Assembly: GCF_000186865.1 (NCBI RefSeq)
Contig: NW_008705567.1
Location: 1,119,757 to 1,183,756, forward strand
Direction: 5' to 3'
Source: Aureococcus anophagefferens
Taxonomy: Eukaryota; Sar; Pelagophyceae; Pelagomonadales; Pelagomonadaceae
DNA: 64,000 nt
In this document: piece after piece, positions 10,755-20,539 of the stretch
How positions within the stretch are numbered: the first letter of the stretch is position 1
Layout: every line of letters starts with the position of its first letter
Program-made: the position numbers and the translations under genes
Notes under the pieces: generated by a model
Seen by the model: only the letters and a program-made list of their open reading frames with translations
The model's database searches: none
What the model was told of the DNA's origin: nothing

Positions 10755-11792
10755 ATGAGCAGGGCCCGGACGTCGTCGACGCGAGCGGCGCTCGTGCTCG
10801 AGCTGTTGATTCAGCATGATCCTAACATGCTCCATTTCACAGATGTGTTCGCACTCAGCGGGCTCGATCGCGAACTGCGTCAAAAGGTCCTCGATCATTC
10901 CGCTCTTTGGGAGTCATTGACGCGCCTTCTAGTTCCGAGCCTCGGATTTGTACCTGAGAATCTGACACCGCGGGGTCGGAACGGGTTTCTCTCTCGTCTG
11001 CGCCTCAATGACGACACATGGCGCGCGCGCTCGGCGCCGATTCCGGATGCGTTTCGCCGCGGCGTCGAGACGCCGAAGTCTATCACGTTCCTCCTCGACG
11101 TGTTTACGGGAGAATATCAGAATGTGTCTTCCCACGCATGGTGGTTCAAGCTCGACAACGAAGGAAACATCGTCACGCTTTGTGGAAAGCCGGTCAACGA
11201 AGAAACCGCACTCTCAGCTCATTATGAGGTTCAAGCGGTTAGCCGATATGGGATCCAACCCGTCGAGACATTGGCTGCCGCGAGTGCGGAAGCCAGGAGA
11301 AATGATTTGGACAGCAATGATTTGACGTGTCCCGTATCTGCGAGGGTCATATTCTCCTTTGTCGTGGACGACGAAGGGCCGCCGATCGTCCTTCTCAACG
11401 AGTTCGAATCGTTTTTCAACGATGAAGAATGGCTGGTGTTCCGCACTGACGTGAACGAACACTGGCTCCGTCACGCCGATTTCAGTAGTTCCGCTGGACT
11501 GAGCGACGCTCGGTTGCGCCGCGGCGCCAAGTTTCAGGCGGGGTGCGATCTACGATACGGCCCTCGTTCGCTCCCGTTCGATCCGGTCGTGCAAGTCTGG
11601 CTCTCGCCGTTCGGTGTGGACAGAAGATTGGATGTGGACGGGCACCCTTTGATCACTCGCGACAGCATCGATCATTGTTCTGCGCTGTTCGAAATTGAGT
11701 TTCTAAAGGGCGGGGAGCCGGCGATGACCGACGAGATCATCCCCGCGCTCGTGCGCCTCCGCGAGGACCAGAAGCGCCAGCCCCTCTTCTAA
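10755..11792 (+). CDS. F-box-like protein, lower-GC gene
   Basis: An uninterrupted 345-codon frame from ATG 10755; a second ATG at 10827 (MLHFTDVFALSGL) may be the true start because it begins exactly at the recognisable part. The first 60 residues resemble an F-box (DVFALSGLDRELRQKVLDHS...LWESLTRLL). The remainder is a globular region rich in W, F and D (HAWWFKLDNEG, VVDDEGPPIVLLNEFESFF) that I cannot name. F-box proteins present substrates to SCF ubiquitin ligases, but SCF membership is only inferred. GC is lower than in neighbouring genes and codon choice is less biased, suggesting another origin or relaxed selection. The stop lies 20 bp from the end of the convergent LRR gene. Confidence 0.7.
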   Translation: MSRARTSSTRAALVLELLIQHDPNMLHFTDVFALSGLDRELRQKVLDHSALWESLTRLLVPSLGFVPENLTPRGRNGFLSRLRLNDDTWRARSAPIPDAFRRGVETPKSITFLLDVFTGEYQNVSSHAWWFKLDNEGNIVTLCGKPVNEETALSAHYEVQAVSRYGIQPVETLAAASAEARRNDLDSNDLTCPVSARVIFSFVVDDEGPPIVLLNEFESFFNDEEWLVFRTDVNEHWLRHADFSSSAGLSDARLRRGAKFQAGCDLRYGPRSLPFDPVVQVWLSPFGVDRRLDVDGHPLITRDSIDHCSALFEIEFLKGGEPAMTDEIIPALVRLREDQKRQPLF

Positions 11793-11812
11793 GTCCTAGT
11801 TTCAGCCCCTGG

Positions 11813-13006
11813 TTAAGCCCCGACGACGACGGTGACGGCGGCGTACTTCCAGTTTTCGGGGAGCGCGTCGAGCTGGGCCTTGGGCCCCGCGGTGTAGCGG
11901 ACGTTGAGGTACTCGAGCCGCCGGTCCGGCCGGCGGCCGAGCGCGTCGTCGTGGACCTTGGCGCGGAGGAAGCGGTCGGCGGCGTCGACGGTGACGGGCG
12001 TGCCGAGGGCGTCGAGGGCCCGGAGGGAGTCGCAGTGGGCCGCGAGCGCGTCGAGCGCGTCGTCCTCGAAGCGCTTCGACCACTGGACGCGGACGTCGAC
12101 GAGGTGGCGGAGCCCCGCGACCGCGGACGCGAAGCCCGCGCTCGAGAAGTAGCCGAAGCCGCAGCCGAGGCGCCGCAGGTTCGGCGCCGAGCCCGCGAGG
12201 GCCGCGAGGAGCGCGTCGTTGACCTTGAGCCCCGACGCGGCCAAACCGAGGAGCCGGCCCTCGACGACGGGCTCCGGCTCCGGCGCCTCGGCCTCGCCGC
12301 GGCGCGCGCGCTTCCGCGGCGGCGACGCCACGGCCGCCAGGGGCGCCGCGTCGCCGGCGACGGCGCGCACGTAGGCCGCCGCGGCCGCCGCGGTCATGTT
12401 GAAGTTGCCGCCGACGTCGACGTCGACGAGGCGCGGCGCGGCCGCCGCGAGCGTCGCGAAGGCCGCGTCCGTGAGCTTGCGCGAGTCCCGCAGGCACAGG
12501 CGCTCGAGCGTCGCGCCGCAGGCGCCCAGGAGCGCCTCGAGCACCGCGTCGTCGAGCCGGAGGCACGAGCCGAGGTCGAGCGCGACGAGCGTCTCGCCCG
12601 CCGGCTGGCGCGCCTGCGCCGCCGCGAGGAGCGCAAAGGGCTCGCGGCCCCGGCAGGCGGCCAGCGAGAGCGCGTCGACGCGGAGGCCCTCGAAGAAGCG
12701 CGCGGGCAGCGCGCCGTCGACCAAGGCGCCGCGCGACGCGAGGAATCGCGCGATCTGCGGCCGCGCCTCCGGCCGCCGGGCGCCCGCGCGGGCGCCGGCC
12801 GTCGCCGGCTCGATGCCCGCCCAGCAGTCCGCCCAGGCGCTCTTGGCGCCCGCCGCCGGCGCGCCCGTGGCCGGCGCGCAGCGCACGAAGGGCACGGTCT
12901 CGGGGTTCGCGAGGAGGAGCGCGCCGTGCGTGTCGTCGGAGCCCCGGGCGCGCAGGCACCGGGCCGGCGTGAGGCTGATCTGCGCCAGGCAGAGGTCGCG
13001 GAGCAT
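11813..13006 (-). CDS. Leucine-rich-repeat protein, AMN1/F-box-LRR type
   Basis: A 397-residue frame. Repeats of the cysteine-containing LRR type are visible, for example LVALDLGSCLRLDDAVLEAL, LERLCLRDSRKLTDAAFATL, LVDVDVGGNFNMTAAAAAAY and LRRLGCGFGYFSSAGFASAV, which resemble those in AMN1 and F-box-LRR proteins. An alanine-rich insert with a basic patch (PPRKRARRGEAEA) sits in the middle. No F-box is clear in the N-terminus. ATG at 13006 is the first ATG; the frame is open further upstream only through a TTG. It is convergent with the F-box-like gene and divergent from the CFAP97-type gene. The target is unknown. Confidence 0.75.
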   Translation of the reverse strand: MLRDLCLAQISLTPARCLRARGSDDTHGALLLANPETVPFVRCAPATGAPAAGAKSAWADCWAGIEPATAGARAGARRPEARPQIARFLASRGALVDGALPARFFEGLRVDALSLAACRGREPFALLAAAQARQPAGETLVALDLGSCLRLDDAVLEALLGACGATLERLCLRDSRKLTDAAFATLAAAAPRLVDVDVGGNFNMTAAAAAAYVRAVAGDAAPLAAVASPPRKRARRGEAEAPEPEPVVEGRLLGLAASGLKVNDALLAALAGSAPNLRRLGCGFGYFSSAGFASAVAGLRHLVDVRVQWSKRFEDDALDALAAHCDSLRALDALGTPVTVDAADRFLRAKVHDDALGRRPDRRLEYLNVRYTAGPKAQLDALPENWKYAAVTVVVGA

Positions 13007-13337
13007 CGGGTGCGTGCGGCGGCGCCGCGGCGCGATCGGCACGAGGCGCTTGTGAGGCGCCGCTCGTCGGTGTTTTGAGAGCGAGTGCAAGGTCGAGATG
13101 GTGCAGCGTCAACACCGCCTCGGCAGCCCCGCTGAGCGGACTGAAACTGCTTGTATCATCGAGCGAAACGACGCGAGAGCCTGGTGATGGCGCCTCCGCG
13201 GACCTAGTCGCCGCCGCTCGCCGCGTGGGACCCGGCCGTGCGCATCTCCGCCGCCGCAGACCCTCGCCGCGGGACCGCGCGGCCCAGAAGAGAAGCCGCC
13301 GGGCCACGCGCGCGCTCGCGGCGCAGCGCCGCCGAGC

Positions 13338-16066
13338 ATGGCGGCGTCCGTGCGGCGCGTCGAGGACCGGCGGTCCATGGCGCTGCACAAGCAGAAGATC
13401 CACTCCATGCAAAGCCAGATCGACACGTCGCCGCCGGCGTCCATGGCGCTCGCCCACATGCGGCGGAACCTCAAACAAGAAAAGCTCGTCGAGGACCGGT
13501 GGCAGGAGATCGAGCGGAGCAACCACATCCTCGTGCGGCGCATGCGCGAGATCATGTCCGGCGACGGCAAGTACCGGCCCCTCGTCGCCCCCGGGACGAA
13601 GAAGGGCGGCTACCGGCCCGCGTCGCTCAACTACCGCGTGCGCCGCGCGCGCGAGGCCCGGATCAGGGCAGGACAAGGGTGATTCAACGTCGCTTCAACG
13701 TGAGTGTTCCGCGCGCGCGCGTTCTGGAAATAGCATCCAAGCTTCGAGACCGTTCCGAGAGATGATCGCTCGTCCAAAAATCAGCCGAAACGAGTGGAAA
13801 CCGGCCGAGCTAGGAGCCTTTGAAGTTGGGAATTTCGCACTCTTGTCCTGCCCAGGTCCGGATCCAGGCCGAGAACCGCGCGATCATCCGCCGTCTGTGC
13901 GCGTCGCGGTCCGCCTACGCCAAGGAGGACATGCGCCCCTGCAACTTCCAGCCCCACTTCCTGCCCAAGCTGCCCCTGTCCAAGCTCGGGGCCATCGACA
14001 GCCGGTCCGCGCTTTCGAGGATGTCCGTCGTCACGGAGGCGGGCGGCTCCGCGGGCAACGGCGCGAGCCTCGGGAGCCTGTCCGCGCGGGCGCCGGACCG
14101 CGACCGGGCGGCGATCCTGTCGCGGCCCGTGCCCCTGAGCGGCCGCGAGCCCGCGCCCGCGCCGCGCGCGTCGCAGGCGGCGGGCCCGCGGCTCCTGAGC
14201 TTCGTGCCCAAGGTCGCCGCGGCGGGCGCGTTCGCGCGCGGCGCGCGGCCCGGCGAGGCCGCGGTCCTCGTGCGCGAGGCGCTCAAGGTCCAGGACAAGT
14301 ACATCGTCGCGTCATTGAAGCAGACGGAGGATTTCGAGCTCCGGGACGCGTGGACCGTGGAATTCTACGTGCCCGAGGACGCCGTGACGATATCCGCGGC
14401 CGTCACCGTCGAAGAGGCGTCGGACTGGCTGGAAGTCTTACGCGAGGACCTCGTCGCCCACCGGTCCCTGCGGCCCCGCGACGAGGCGGCCTTCGAGGCG
14501 CGGCGCGCGGAGCTGCTGTCGACGCTCGTCAAGTGCTACGAGACGCGGCGCGACGCGTCCGGCGCCATCGCCGCCATCGTGCTGGCCCGCCCCGTCGCCG
14601 CCGTGCGCGGCGCGCTGGCCAAGGCCGCGGCGCGCGGCGCGCTCGCGGACCTCGCGGCGACGGTCGCGTCGCGCGTCGTCGACGACGTCGTCCGCGGCTC
14701 CGCGCGCGCGCTCTTCGAGGCCAAGGCGGCCTACGTGCCCACGGTGACGCTGGCCGACTCGACGGCGACGAAGCTCCAGCTGGCGCTGCGCGCCCAGTGC
14801 GTCGGGACGACGCCCGGCGAGTTCCTGCGGCGCTACGACCGCGACGGGTCGGGCGTGCTCGACGTGCCGACGATCGCCAAAATCGTCCGCCGCGACTGCA
14901 AGATCTCCGCCGTCGTCGTGTCGGACATGGAGATCTCGCTCTTCGCCGCGCTCATGGACGAGCACAAGAGCGGCACGGTGGCCGTGTCCGAACTGAGCGA
15001 CTTCGTCGAGAACGGCCTCTACGGCACGATGCTCGCGTCGGACAAGCCGAGGCAGAAGACGATCGTCATGAAGGGCGCGGGCTTCCAGCGCGTCACCCAC
15101 GGCGACGAGGGGTCGACGGCGGAGCCGCCGCTCCGGGCGCCCGTCGTGCCCGCGCCGCCCGAGGGCGCGCGGAGCTCGCTCGCCCGGGGCCGGCCCGCCG
15201 CGGGACGCAGGCTCAAGAAGAAGGGCGCGCCCGGGTCGCCCCGCGACGACGCCAGCGCCGCCACGGAGAAGACGGCCGGCGCCTACAGCCGCGCCTCGGC
15301 CAAGTTCGGCAAGCCCGCGCGGACCAGCCGCGCGGGGCCGCCGCCGAAGCACCACCTCGACGAGCCGACGCTGAAACGCGTCCGCGGGCGGCTCAAGCAG
15401 GCCTGCAACGGCGTGGGGCCCCTGGAGTTCCTCCAGCGCTTCGACGCCGGCCGCGGCGCGCTGTCCGCGGGCGAGTTCAAGGCGCTCCTGCGCCGGGACC
15501 TGAAGATCTCCTTCGCGGATCTGGGGGAAGACGACGCGACGTCGCTCGCCGCGCTCCTCGACCCGGACAAGACGGGGTTTCTCGCGGTGCCGGGCGTGGC
15601 GCACTTCATCCAGGCGGGCGCGCTGCCGGCGCCGCTCCTCGACGGGCCCCTCGACGACGTCTCCGCGCTGACGGCCGATACCGCCTTGCCGAAGCCGAGG
15701 GCCTCCGTCAAGAAGAAGCCCGCGCCCCCGAACGGGGCGCGAAATGCCGCCAAGGGCGGCGCCGCGGGCTCGCCGGCGCGCAAGGTCCGCACGCCCGCGC
15801 CGGACCTGAGCGCGTGGGCGCTCCGCGGCCGCGCGTCGCGGAAGGTCGCGACGGCCGACGGCGACGTCCACTACCTGCTCACGCTCCGCATCCACCCGCA
15901 GGCCAAGCGCGCCGTCGTCGTCGCCGTCAACGCGTCCACGGACGAGACCATGTCCGTCGAGCTCGGCCGCAAGGCCCTCGGCGAGCTGCAGGTGCCGCAC
16001 GACGCGAACGTCGCGCCCGACGCGCTCGGCGCGGCCTTCGCCAAGGCGCTCCGGAGCGCGGCCTGA
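13338..16066 (+). CDS. CFAP97/Hemingway-domain protein with EF-hand-like pairs
   Basis: Exons 13338-13655 and 13856-16066 encode 842 residues. Residues 15-125 match the Hemingway (CFAP97) domain: IDTSPPASMALAHMRRNLKQ, then VEDRWQEIERSNHILVRRM, SLNYRVRRARE and IQAENRAIIRRL. The introner splits this domain and exact splicing rebuilds it. Two EF-hand-like pairs follow: DRDGSGVLD (about 434) with DEHKSGTVAVSE (about 473), and FDAGRGALSAGE (about 635) with DPDKTGFLAVPG (about 675). Several loops lack the Glu at position 12, so calcium binding is doubtful in those. The family acts in cilia and flagella. ATG 13338 has a good context (GAGCATGG). The combination with EF-hands is not one I know. Confidence 0.8.
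13656..13855 (-). mobile_element. Introner, family 2 copy A, inverted, 200-nt intron
   Basis: A 192-bp element (13664-13855) with termini CAGGGCAGGACAAG and CTTGTCCTGCCCAG lies between GCCCGGAT (13656-13663) and GTCCGGAT (13856-13863), an 8-bp duplication with one C/T difference. It runs opposite to the copies at 47033 and 55278 relative to its interior. Removing 13656-13855 (GC-AG) joins GCG CGC GAG to GTC CGG ATC CAG in phase 0 and rebuilds the Hemingway domain, so the element serves as an intron in either orientation. Confidence 0.9.
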
Positions 16067-16137
16067 GGCGCCCGTCGTCCTTCGCCGCCGCGCGCGCGCG
16101 CCCCGTGACGGAAAGCCCACCGTAAGTTGACGGCGCG

Positions 16138-16290
16138 TGCAACACGGACGACACATTCAACGAGGCCATCGGCGCCTGGGACACGTCGTTGGTGACGGAC
16201 ATGAGCTCCACGTTCACGGACGCCACCGCCTTCAACGCGGACATCGGCGACTGGGACGTGTCGCAGGTGACGGTCATGTACCGCGCGTTG
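16138..16290 (+). pseudogene. DUF285/BspA-type repeat fragment
   Basis: About 50 codons read [19 protein letters not shown], then [20 protein letters not shown] and DVSQVTVMY. This is two units of the DUF285 (BspA-like surface) repeat with the usual FN..I..WD.S.VT.M pattern. There is no start upstream, and the pattern ends abruptly in T-rich sequence at about 16290. It is best read as a broken piece of a larger repeat gene, lying between the CFAP97-type gene and the convergent SET gene. An exon of an unseen gene is less likely. Confidence 0.6.
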
Positions 16291-16406
16291 GCGTTTTTTG
16301 CGCGTTTTTTACGCGTGTTTTGGCCGAGGTGTCAAGCGGCGCGCAGACTTCAACGGCGCGCCGTCGTCGTTCTTCGGGCGGGGGGCGCTTTAGACTTAGG
16401 CCGCGC

Positions 16407-17621
16407 TCACTTGAAGGTCGTCGCGTAGAGGTCCTCGACGCTGCACTCCGTCGCGAGGGAGAACTCCTCGCGGAGGATCGCCTCCTTCCAGCCCTCGCCG
16501 AGGAGGTCGTCGAGGGGCGCGAGGGCCTCGAGGGGCGTGACGAAGGCCGACGGCATGCAGCCCGCCTCGCGGACGGCGGCGACCTGGGGCGCGACGGCCT
16601 CGCAGGACACGTACTCGATCGCGCGGATCATCTGCTCGAGCGCCGCGGCGCGCTCCGGCGGCGGGTCGCAGGACACGAGCTGCGCGAGGGCCGCGCGCCG
16701 CAGCTGGGCGAGCCACCACTCGGCGCCGTAGGTCAGGAAGAGCTCGTCGCCGGCCTTGACGTCCCTCGTCGCGACCGCGAAGACGCGCGGCGCGGCGATG
16801 CCCGTGCCCAGGCCCGTGCGCGCCTGCACGAGCGCCGCGTTCGTGCCCGGCACGATGGCGTCGATGTAGTCGCCGACGGCGACGCGCAGCGCCGCGCCGT
16901 CGACGGCGACGGGCTCGTAGGGCCAGGCCGGGTCCTTGAGGATGAGGCCGTCGACGTCCGAGGCCCGGAGCTTGCCGTCGCCCGCGGTCTCGGGCGCCTT
17001 GGAGACCGCGCGGACCGCGCTGTGGTCGTTGATGAGCTGGGCGACGCCGCCCTTGGGGTCCACGTCCTTGACCTTGCCCAGCAGGATGAACTGGCCCTCG
17101 CCCGCGCGCGTCACGCAGGACGTCAAATCCTCGTCGACGTCGCAGGTCAGCACGGCGGCCTCCGTGCCCGGCGCGACGGCGCCGCCGCGCGCGAGGCCGC
17201 CGGCGTCGGCGACCCTGGTGCCCGTGAGGCCGATCTCGTAGCGCTGGCTGTAGAGGCGCCAGTCCTTGCCGTAGTAGGTCTGGTACAGCGCCAAGTCGTC
17301 GGTCCGCGTCTCGGGCGTCGCGGCGAGCATGCCGACGTACTCCGTGATCGTCGTGCCCGCGGCGATGTCGTTCACCGCAAACACCCCGCGGCCCCGTCCG
17401 TCGCTCTCGCCGACGGCGACGAGCGGCTCCTCCAGCGCCTCGTAGGCGGCGACGTCGACGGCGAGGGACTCGTACTTGCCGTCGTCGCCCGGCTTGTTCT
17501 TGTTGCCGAAGAGGTGCTGGCGCAGGAGCTGCGGCGCTGCGCAGCGCGGCGCCTGGAACGCGACGGCCGGTGCGGCCAATGCGACCACGAGGTGCAGCGT
17601 CGAGAGGCGGTGCGAAGCCAT
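16407..17621 (-). CDS. Plastid-targeted SET-domain protein
   Basis: 404 residues from ATG 17621. The N-terminus ([26 protein letters not shown]) is a signal peptide with AVA|FQAP, the ASAFAP-like cleavage motif of heterokont plastid proteins. The SET core follows: [19 protein letters not shown], then LINDHS where NHS-C is usual, and [12 protein letters not shown] near residue 325. Family members methylate lysines in histones or plastid proteins such as Rubisco large subunit. Here the substrate should be plastid stromal if the presequence is right. The altered NHS-C motif (NDHS) leaves activity open. It ends 120 bp from the DUF285 fragment. Confidence 0.8.
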   Translation of the reverse strand: MASHRLSTLHLVVALAAPAVAFQAPRCAAPQLLRQHLFGNKNKPGDDGKYESLAVDVAAYEALEEPLVAVGESDGRGRGVFAVNDIAAGTTITEYVGMLAATPETRTDDLALYQTYYGKDWRLYSQRYEIGLTGTRVADAGGLARGGAVAPGTEAAVLTCDVDEDLTSCVTRAGEGQFILLGKVKDVDPKGGVAQLINDHSAVRAVSKAPETAGDGKLRASDVDGLILKDPAWPYEPVAVDGAALRVAVGDYIDAIVPGTNAALVQARTGLGTGIAAPRVFAVATRDVKAGDELFLTYGAEWWLAQLRRAALAQLVSCDPPPERAAALEQMIRAIEYVSCEAVAPQVAAVREAGCMPSAFVTPLEALAPLDDLLGEGWKEAILREEFSLATECSVEDLYATTFK

Positions 17622-17968
17622 GCTTCTGAAGATCGTCAAGTGTGACTCACAGAGCCGGGGGTCGGGCGGCTCGACGCCTCGACAGGCCTCCGGAGGCGTC
17701 GCCGTCCCTGTGAATTACTTAGGCAGTCGCGAGGCGCGGAGGTCGATGCTCCACAAAGGGCAAGTCCAGGCGGCGACGAGGCCCATCTTGACGACGACGT
17801 CCGGGTGGAATCTCCAGAAGCACGCGTCGGCCCAGATGGCGACAATCTCAACTCCGACATGCTGGTCGAGCTTCGGAGCCTCGGCGAGGTTGTTCGCGGT
17901 AGATCACTTGTGCCGCGGCTCCAATGCCGTCAACTACAGCCAATTGCCACAACAGCCAGTCGTGGCCG
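17622..17968. other. Divergent intergenic region
   Basis: 347 bp between the SET gene start (17621) and the FABP-like gene start (17969). No RNA gene or repeat is seen. It presumably holds both promoters. Confidence 0.5.
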
Positions 17969-19252
17969 ATGGCCTCAGTCACCCGCGCGCCGCGCACGCC
18001 GCCGTGCGCGCCGCCGCGGCGGTCGACCCCGCCGCCGGCGCCGGCGTCGGCGCCGCCGGTCGTGCCGCTCCCGCCCAGCGACGCCTCGCCGCCGCCGCGC
18101 ACGCTCATCAGCCAGGCGCTCATCGCCGCCGACGACGACTACTACAGCCTCAAGCGGCGGCCGCCGCCGTCGCCGACCCGCGCGGACCTGCGCTCCGTCG
18201 CGCGGCTCGCGGCGGCCGACCGCTTCTCGGACAGCGACGGCAGCGCGTCGTCGGACAGCGACGACGACGGCGCCGCGCCGCTGTCGCCGGGCGCGGCCGT
18301 CGCGCTCGGCCGCGCGCTGCTCGTCGCCTTCGCGGCGGCCGTCGCCCTGCGGTCCCTCTACGCGCTGCCGCTCTGCGCGGCGCTGATCCTCGCCGACGAC
18401 AAGCTGCGCGACGCCGTCGTCGGCGAGTCCGCGGCGCGGCGGCGGTGCTCCGAGTTCGCGGCGTCGCTCCTGAGCCGGCGGCGGTGGCGGCGGCGCGTCG
18501 CGCGCTGGCGCCGGCGCCCGAGCGCGCCGCGCGCGGCGCCCGCCGCGGCCGAAAGCGGCGGCGACGACGGCGGCGACGACACGGACGCGTCGTTCGCCGA
18601 GCTCGGCGACACGTCGTCGCGGTCGTCGGCCGACGGCGCCGCGGCGGCGCCGCGCCGCCCGCGGCGGCCGCGGCGGCCCGGCGGCGGGAGGCCGCGGCGG
18701 AAGCGCGCGGGCGTGAAGCCCCGCGGCTTCACGGGCGCCTGGGAGAAGGACAAGGCCCGGTCCGATTCGCCGCTCGACCAGATGAAGGCGCTCGGCGTGC
18801 CCTGGGCCGCGCGCGTGGCCATCGCCAAGTCCAAGAACGCGAAGAAGATCGCCCACGAGGGCCGCGCCTGGGTCGAGGCGACGACGACGGCCGTCGTGAC
18901 GAAGACGCAGACGCTCTGCCTCGACGGCTCGGAGCAGAAGGACACGAACCCCGTGGACCGGTCCGTCGTGTCCATCTGGTCCGCCGTGGGCGGCCGGCCC
19001 GCCGCGGCGCCGCCGCGGCCCCGCGGCGACGACGACCCGGCGCCCGAGGACGGGGCGTCGCCGCGGCTCCCGCCCGCGCCGGCCGTCGTCACGGTGATGC
19101 ACTACCAGAAGACGGGCAACGTGTCGACGATCACGCGGACGCTCGAGGACGGCGGCGACACGTACCACGTCGTCAACGAGCTCTGCCTCAAGCACCCGCC
19201 GGACGTCATCACCATCCACACGTACTTCACGCGCGTCGACGACGACGACTAA
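17969..19252 (+). CDS. Membrane-anchored FABP-like (calycin) protein
   Basis: 427 residues from ATG 17969 (CGATGGCC); an upstream in-frame ATG at 17924 is weaker. The N-terminal third is proline-rich and acidic. A hydrophobic stretch (ALLVAFAAAVALRSLYALPL, near residue 120) is a likely membrane segment, followed by a very basic Arg-rich region and a Pro/Arg linker. The C-terminal 160 residues follow the fatty-acid-binding-protein pattern: FTGAWEKDKA, LDQMKALGVPWAARVAIAK, VVTVMHYQKTG, TITRTLEDGGDTYHVVNE and ITIHTYFTRV. Cytosolic FABPs are about 130-residue soluble carriers, so a membrane-tethered version is unusual. A pro/acidic insert of about 45 residues splits the barrel. The ligand is unknown. 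Confidence 0.65.
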   Translation: MASVTRAPRTPPCAPPRRSTPPPAPASAPPVVPLPPSDASPPPRTLISQALIAADDDYYSLKRRPPPSPTRADLRSVARLAAADRFSDSDGSASSDSDDDGAAPLSPGAAVALGRALLVAFAAAVALRSLYALPLCAALILADDKLRDAVVGESAARRRCSEFAASLLSRRRWRRRVARWRRRPSAPRAAPAAAESGGDDGGDDTDASFAELGDTSSRSSADGAAAAPRRPRRPRRPGGGRPRRKRAGVKPRGFTGAWEKDKARSDSPLDQMKALGVPWAARVAIAKSKNAKKIAHEGRAWVEATTTAVVTKTQTLCLDGSEQKDTNPVDRSVVSIWSAVGGRPAAAPPRPRGDDDPAPEDGASPRLPPAPAVVTVMHYQKTGNVSTITRTLEDGGDTYHVVNELCLKHPPDVITIHTYFTRVDDDD

Positions 19253-19302
19253 CGCCAGTTTTGACGGCATCGACGCTTCAACTCAGCGATCGATTACACA
19301 CG

Positions 19303-20208
19303 ATGTCCCTCTCCAAAGAGGAAGAGGAAGCGCTTGAGAAGGCCCTCGGCGCATTCGACGAGGTGGACGAGGACCTCGTCGAGGAAGACGAGGAAGACGA
19401 AGAGGCGGCGGAGGACGCCGCGGCAGAGGACGACGCCGAAGCGGCGGAGGACGCCGACGACGCCTCCGCGGCCGACGACGGCGTCGTCGACGAGGACGCG
19501 CTGCTGCCCGAGGACGAGCGCGCCATCAACGCCTTCGTCGGCGACGACGGCGACGACGACGTGAGCGTCGCGTCGGACTCGTCGGCCGCGCTCGCGCGCG
19601 CGGCGCGCCGCTTCCTCGGCAAGGGCGAGGCCGACGAGCCCGACGCGAGCGACGGGGCCGACGGGGCCGCCGCGCCCGCGCCGGCGCCGAGCGGCGGGAC
19701 GCGGCCGCTCACGGAGGAGGAAAAGCGCGAGAAGAAGCTCGCGCGGCGGAAGAAGCAGCGCGACCGGCTCAAGGCGAAGAAGGCCGAGGTCCGCGAGGGC
19801 TCGTCGAATTTACCGCCGACGGTCTACGTGCGCGCGTTCCACGGCGAGTTCGAGAAGAAGGACCTGCGCACGGTCTTCGACGACGCCGTCGGCGCCGACG
19901 CCGTGGCGCGCATCCGCATCGTCGGCGGCGCGGACGCGAGGAGCGGCGCGGCGTTCGTCGAACTCTCGGACGCGGCGCACGTGCCGGCGGCGCTCGCGCT
20001 GGACCGCACGGCCGTCGGCGACCTGCGCATCTCCGTGAAGCCCGCGCTGGACAAGAAGGGCCTCGAGACCGTCGTCAAGCGCAAGGCCGCGAAGCCCAGG
20101 GCCGCCAAGGCCGACGACGCCGCGCCCAAGAAGCGCAAGAGCTCCAAACCGAACCCGAAGCCCTACCTCGGCGCCGACGGGCCCCGGAAGAAGAAGGCGC
20201 GCAAGTAA
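19303..20208 (+). CDS. RRM-domain protein with acidic N-terminus and basic tail, probably nucleolar
   Basis: 301 residues from ATG 19303. Residues 1-110 are strongly acidic (runs of E, D and A), then a basic helix (EEKREKKLARRKKQRDRLKA), then an RRM at about 167-250 with LPPTVYVRAF as RNP2-like strand and SGAAFVELSDA as RNP1-like strand. A Lys/Arg/Pro tail ends KKRKSSKPNPKPYL...RKKKARK and contains nuclear-localisation-like clusters. The layout resembles ribosome-biogenesis factors such as yeast Nop12/Nop13 or human RBM34, but the single RRM prevents a firm assignment. It follows the FABP-like gene by only 50 bp on the same strand. Confidence 0.75.
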   Translation: MSLSKEEEEALEKALGAFDEVDEDLVEEDEEDEEAAEDAAAEDDAEAAEDADDASAADDGVVDEDALLPEDERAINAFVGDDGDDDVSVASDSSAALARAARRFLGKGEADEPDASDGADGAAAPAPAPSGGTRPLTEEEKREKKLARRKKQRDRLKAKKAEVREGSSNLPPTVYVRAFHGEFEKKDLRTVFDDAVGADAVARIRIVGGADARSGAAFVELSDAAHVPAALALDRTAVGDLRISVKPALDKKGLETVVKRKAAKPRAAKADDAAPKKRKSSKPNPKPYLGADGPRKKKARK

Positions 20209-20539
20209 GGTCGGCAGGCGTGCGAGGTCGCCGTCGTGGGACCGGGCTGCAAGATGAAGGAGTCGAGGCGGACGAGGCCGCGCCCCGAAAACCGCGCGCC
20301 GCCGCCGCCGCGCTGTTCGGAGCCCCCCCGAAGCCCCCCACCCGGTGCCCCGAGGGACCCCAGCCCGTTGGAACGGAGCTAAGAGCGTGAGTAGCCCGGG
20401 GACGTCGCATGGGCACCGGCGAGTGAATTCATTACCCCGCGCTCCTCAACTTGATAATCAAGATGTGGGACTGAGTCAACAACACAACATACTCGTAGTT
20501 TAGGAACTTGAAGGAAGTCGCCGCGACGGGAAAAGGACC
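20209..20539. other. Convergent intergenic region
   Basis: 331 bp between two convergent genes. C-runs near 20320-20345 are the only notable feature; no gene or repeat is seen. Confidence 0.5.

Noticed and set aside
17476..19302. Long upstream extension of the RRM gene
   Set aside because: It is open only because of GC bias and overlaps the FABP-like gene in another frame; ATG 19303 starts the real acidic domain.
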